NCBI GenBank assembly: GCA_017458805.1 | Contig: JAFTAC010000278.1 | Location: 1-5,709, forward strand | Length of the DNA: 5,709 bases | DNA from: Victivallales bacterium | GTDB lineage: Bacteria; Verrucomicrobiota; Lentisphaeria; Oligosphaerales; Oligosphaeraceae | Direction of reading: 5' to 3' | In this document: positions 5,592 to 5,709 of the stretch, one piece after another | How positions within the stretch are numbered: the stretch's first letter is position 1 | Layout of the letters: every line of letters starts with the position of its first letter | The notes under the pieces: model-generated | Database searches by the model: none | What the model was told of the DNA's origin: nothing | The model's input: only the letters and a program-made list of their open reading frames with translations | Position numbers and translations under genes: made by a program

Positions 5592-5675
5592 CCACTAACC
5601 ACTAACCACTAACCACTAACCACTAACCACTAACCACTAACCACTAACCACTAACCACCAACCACTAATCCCTAA
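5592..5675. repeat. Heptamer tandem repeat (CCACTAA)12
   Basis: Nine perfect consecutive CCACTAA units run from 5592 to 5654. They are followed by CCACCAA (5655-5661), one more perfect unit (5662-5668) and a decayed TCCCTAA (5669-5675). The degenerate units are all at the right end, the pattern expected when the array expands from inside. It lies 91-174 bp upstream of the kinase start codon, in or near its promoter region, so unit-number changes could alter promoter spacing. No coding function is seen. Confidence 0.95.
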
Positions 5676-5678
5676 TTT

Positions 5679-5705
5679 ATTGGTCGGGCGATGCCCAATT
5701 TTTTT
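5679..5705 (+). terminator. Hairpin plus T-run, terminator-like
   Basis: ATTGG (5679-5683) can pair with CCAAT (5695-5699); an alternative is GGGC (5686-5689) with GCCC (5693-5696) around GAT. Seven T's follow (5699-5705). The geometry suits an intrinsic terminator for + strand transcription, but no + strand gene lies immediately upstream. It may stop transcription across the repeat array, or belong to a repeat element cut by the window end. Confidence 0.4.
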
Positions 5706-5709
5706 ACGC

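Noticed and set aside
5592..5675. Telomere-like or CRISPR repeat
   Set aside because: A simple heptamer with no spacers, internal to a bacterial sequence; it is a tandem microsatellite-type array.

Overview
The window is a compact bacterial DNA-metabolism locus between two repeat-rich intergenic stretches. The + strand runs: a 139-bp composite inverted repeat (1-139); a sigma70-type promoter (229-256); a small 4.5S-type SRP RNA gene (264-384) with its own terminator; dnaX (444-2987), encoding the clamp-loader tau subunit; recR (2998-3618); and a small multi-pass membrane protein with an HExxH zinc-protease motif (3636-4337). A convergent gene for an N-acetylhexosamine 1-kinase (NahK) family sugar kinase lies on the - strand (4356-5501). 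Its upstream region (5502-5709) holds an inverted repeat, about twelve copies of the heptamer CCACTAA and a hairpin followed by seven T's. I see no gene in 140-228, nor in 5502-5709.

Organism: bacterial, since it has a short SRP RNA without an Alu domain, a bacterial DnaX with a four-cysteine zinc module, and RecR. Clear Shine-Dalgarno sequences precede dnaX, recR and nahK, and the SRP promoter is close to TTGACA/TATAAT. Both argue against typical Bacteroidota, where SD use is weak. The HELTH-type membrane protein and the interspersed repeats would fit a PVC-group lineage (Kiritimatiellota, Lentisphaerota or Verrucomicrobiota). That is a tentative impression, not an assignment.

How it works together: the order SRP RNA - dnaX - recR is an old bacterial arrangement (B. 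subtilis has scr-dnaX-yaaK-recR). Here the ybaB/yaaK (EbfC) gene that normally separates dnaX and recR is absent. recR starts 10 nt after dnaX with its SD overlapping the dnaX stop codon, and the membrane protein starts 17 nt after recR. The three genes therefore look like one transcription unit, with replication and recombinational repair functions plus a passenger membrane protein. The convergent sugar kinase is functionally separate (amino-sugar salvage).

The most unusual item is the tau linker. About 280 residues are low-complexity Pro/Ala sequence, and they end in six copies of a 13-15-residue unit whose DNA core is a near-invariant GC-rich palindrome, so the mRNA should carry six strong hairpins between the AAA+ part and the C-terminal part of DnaX. 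I do not see evidence for a wholly new multi-gene system here. The repeat structures are the items worth following up.
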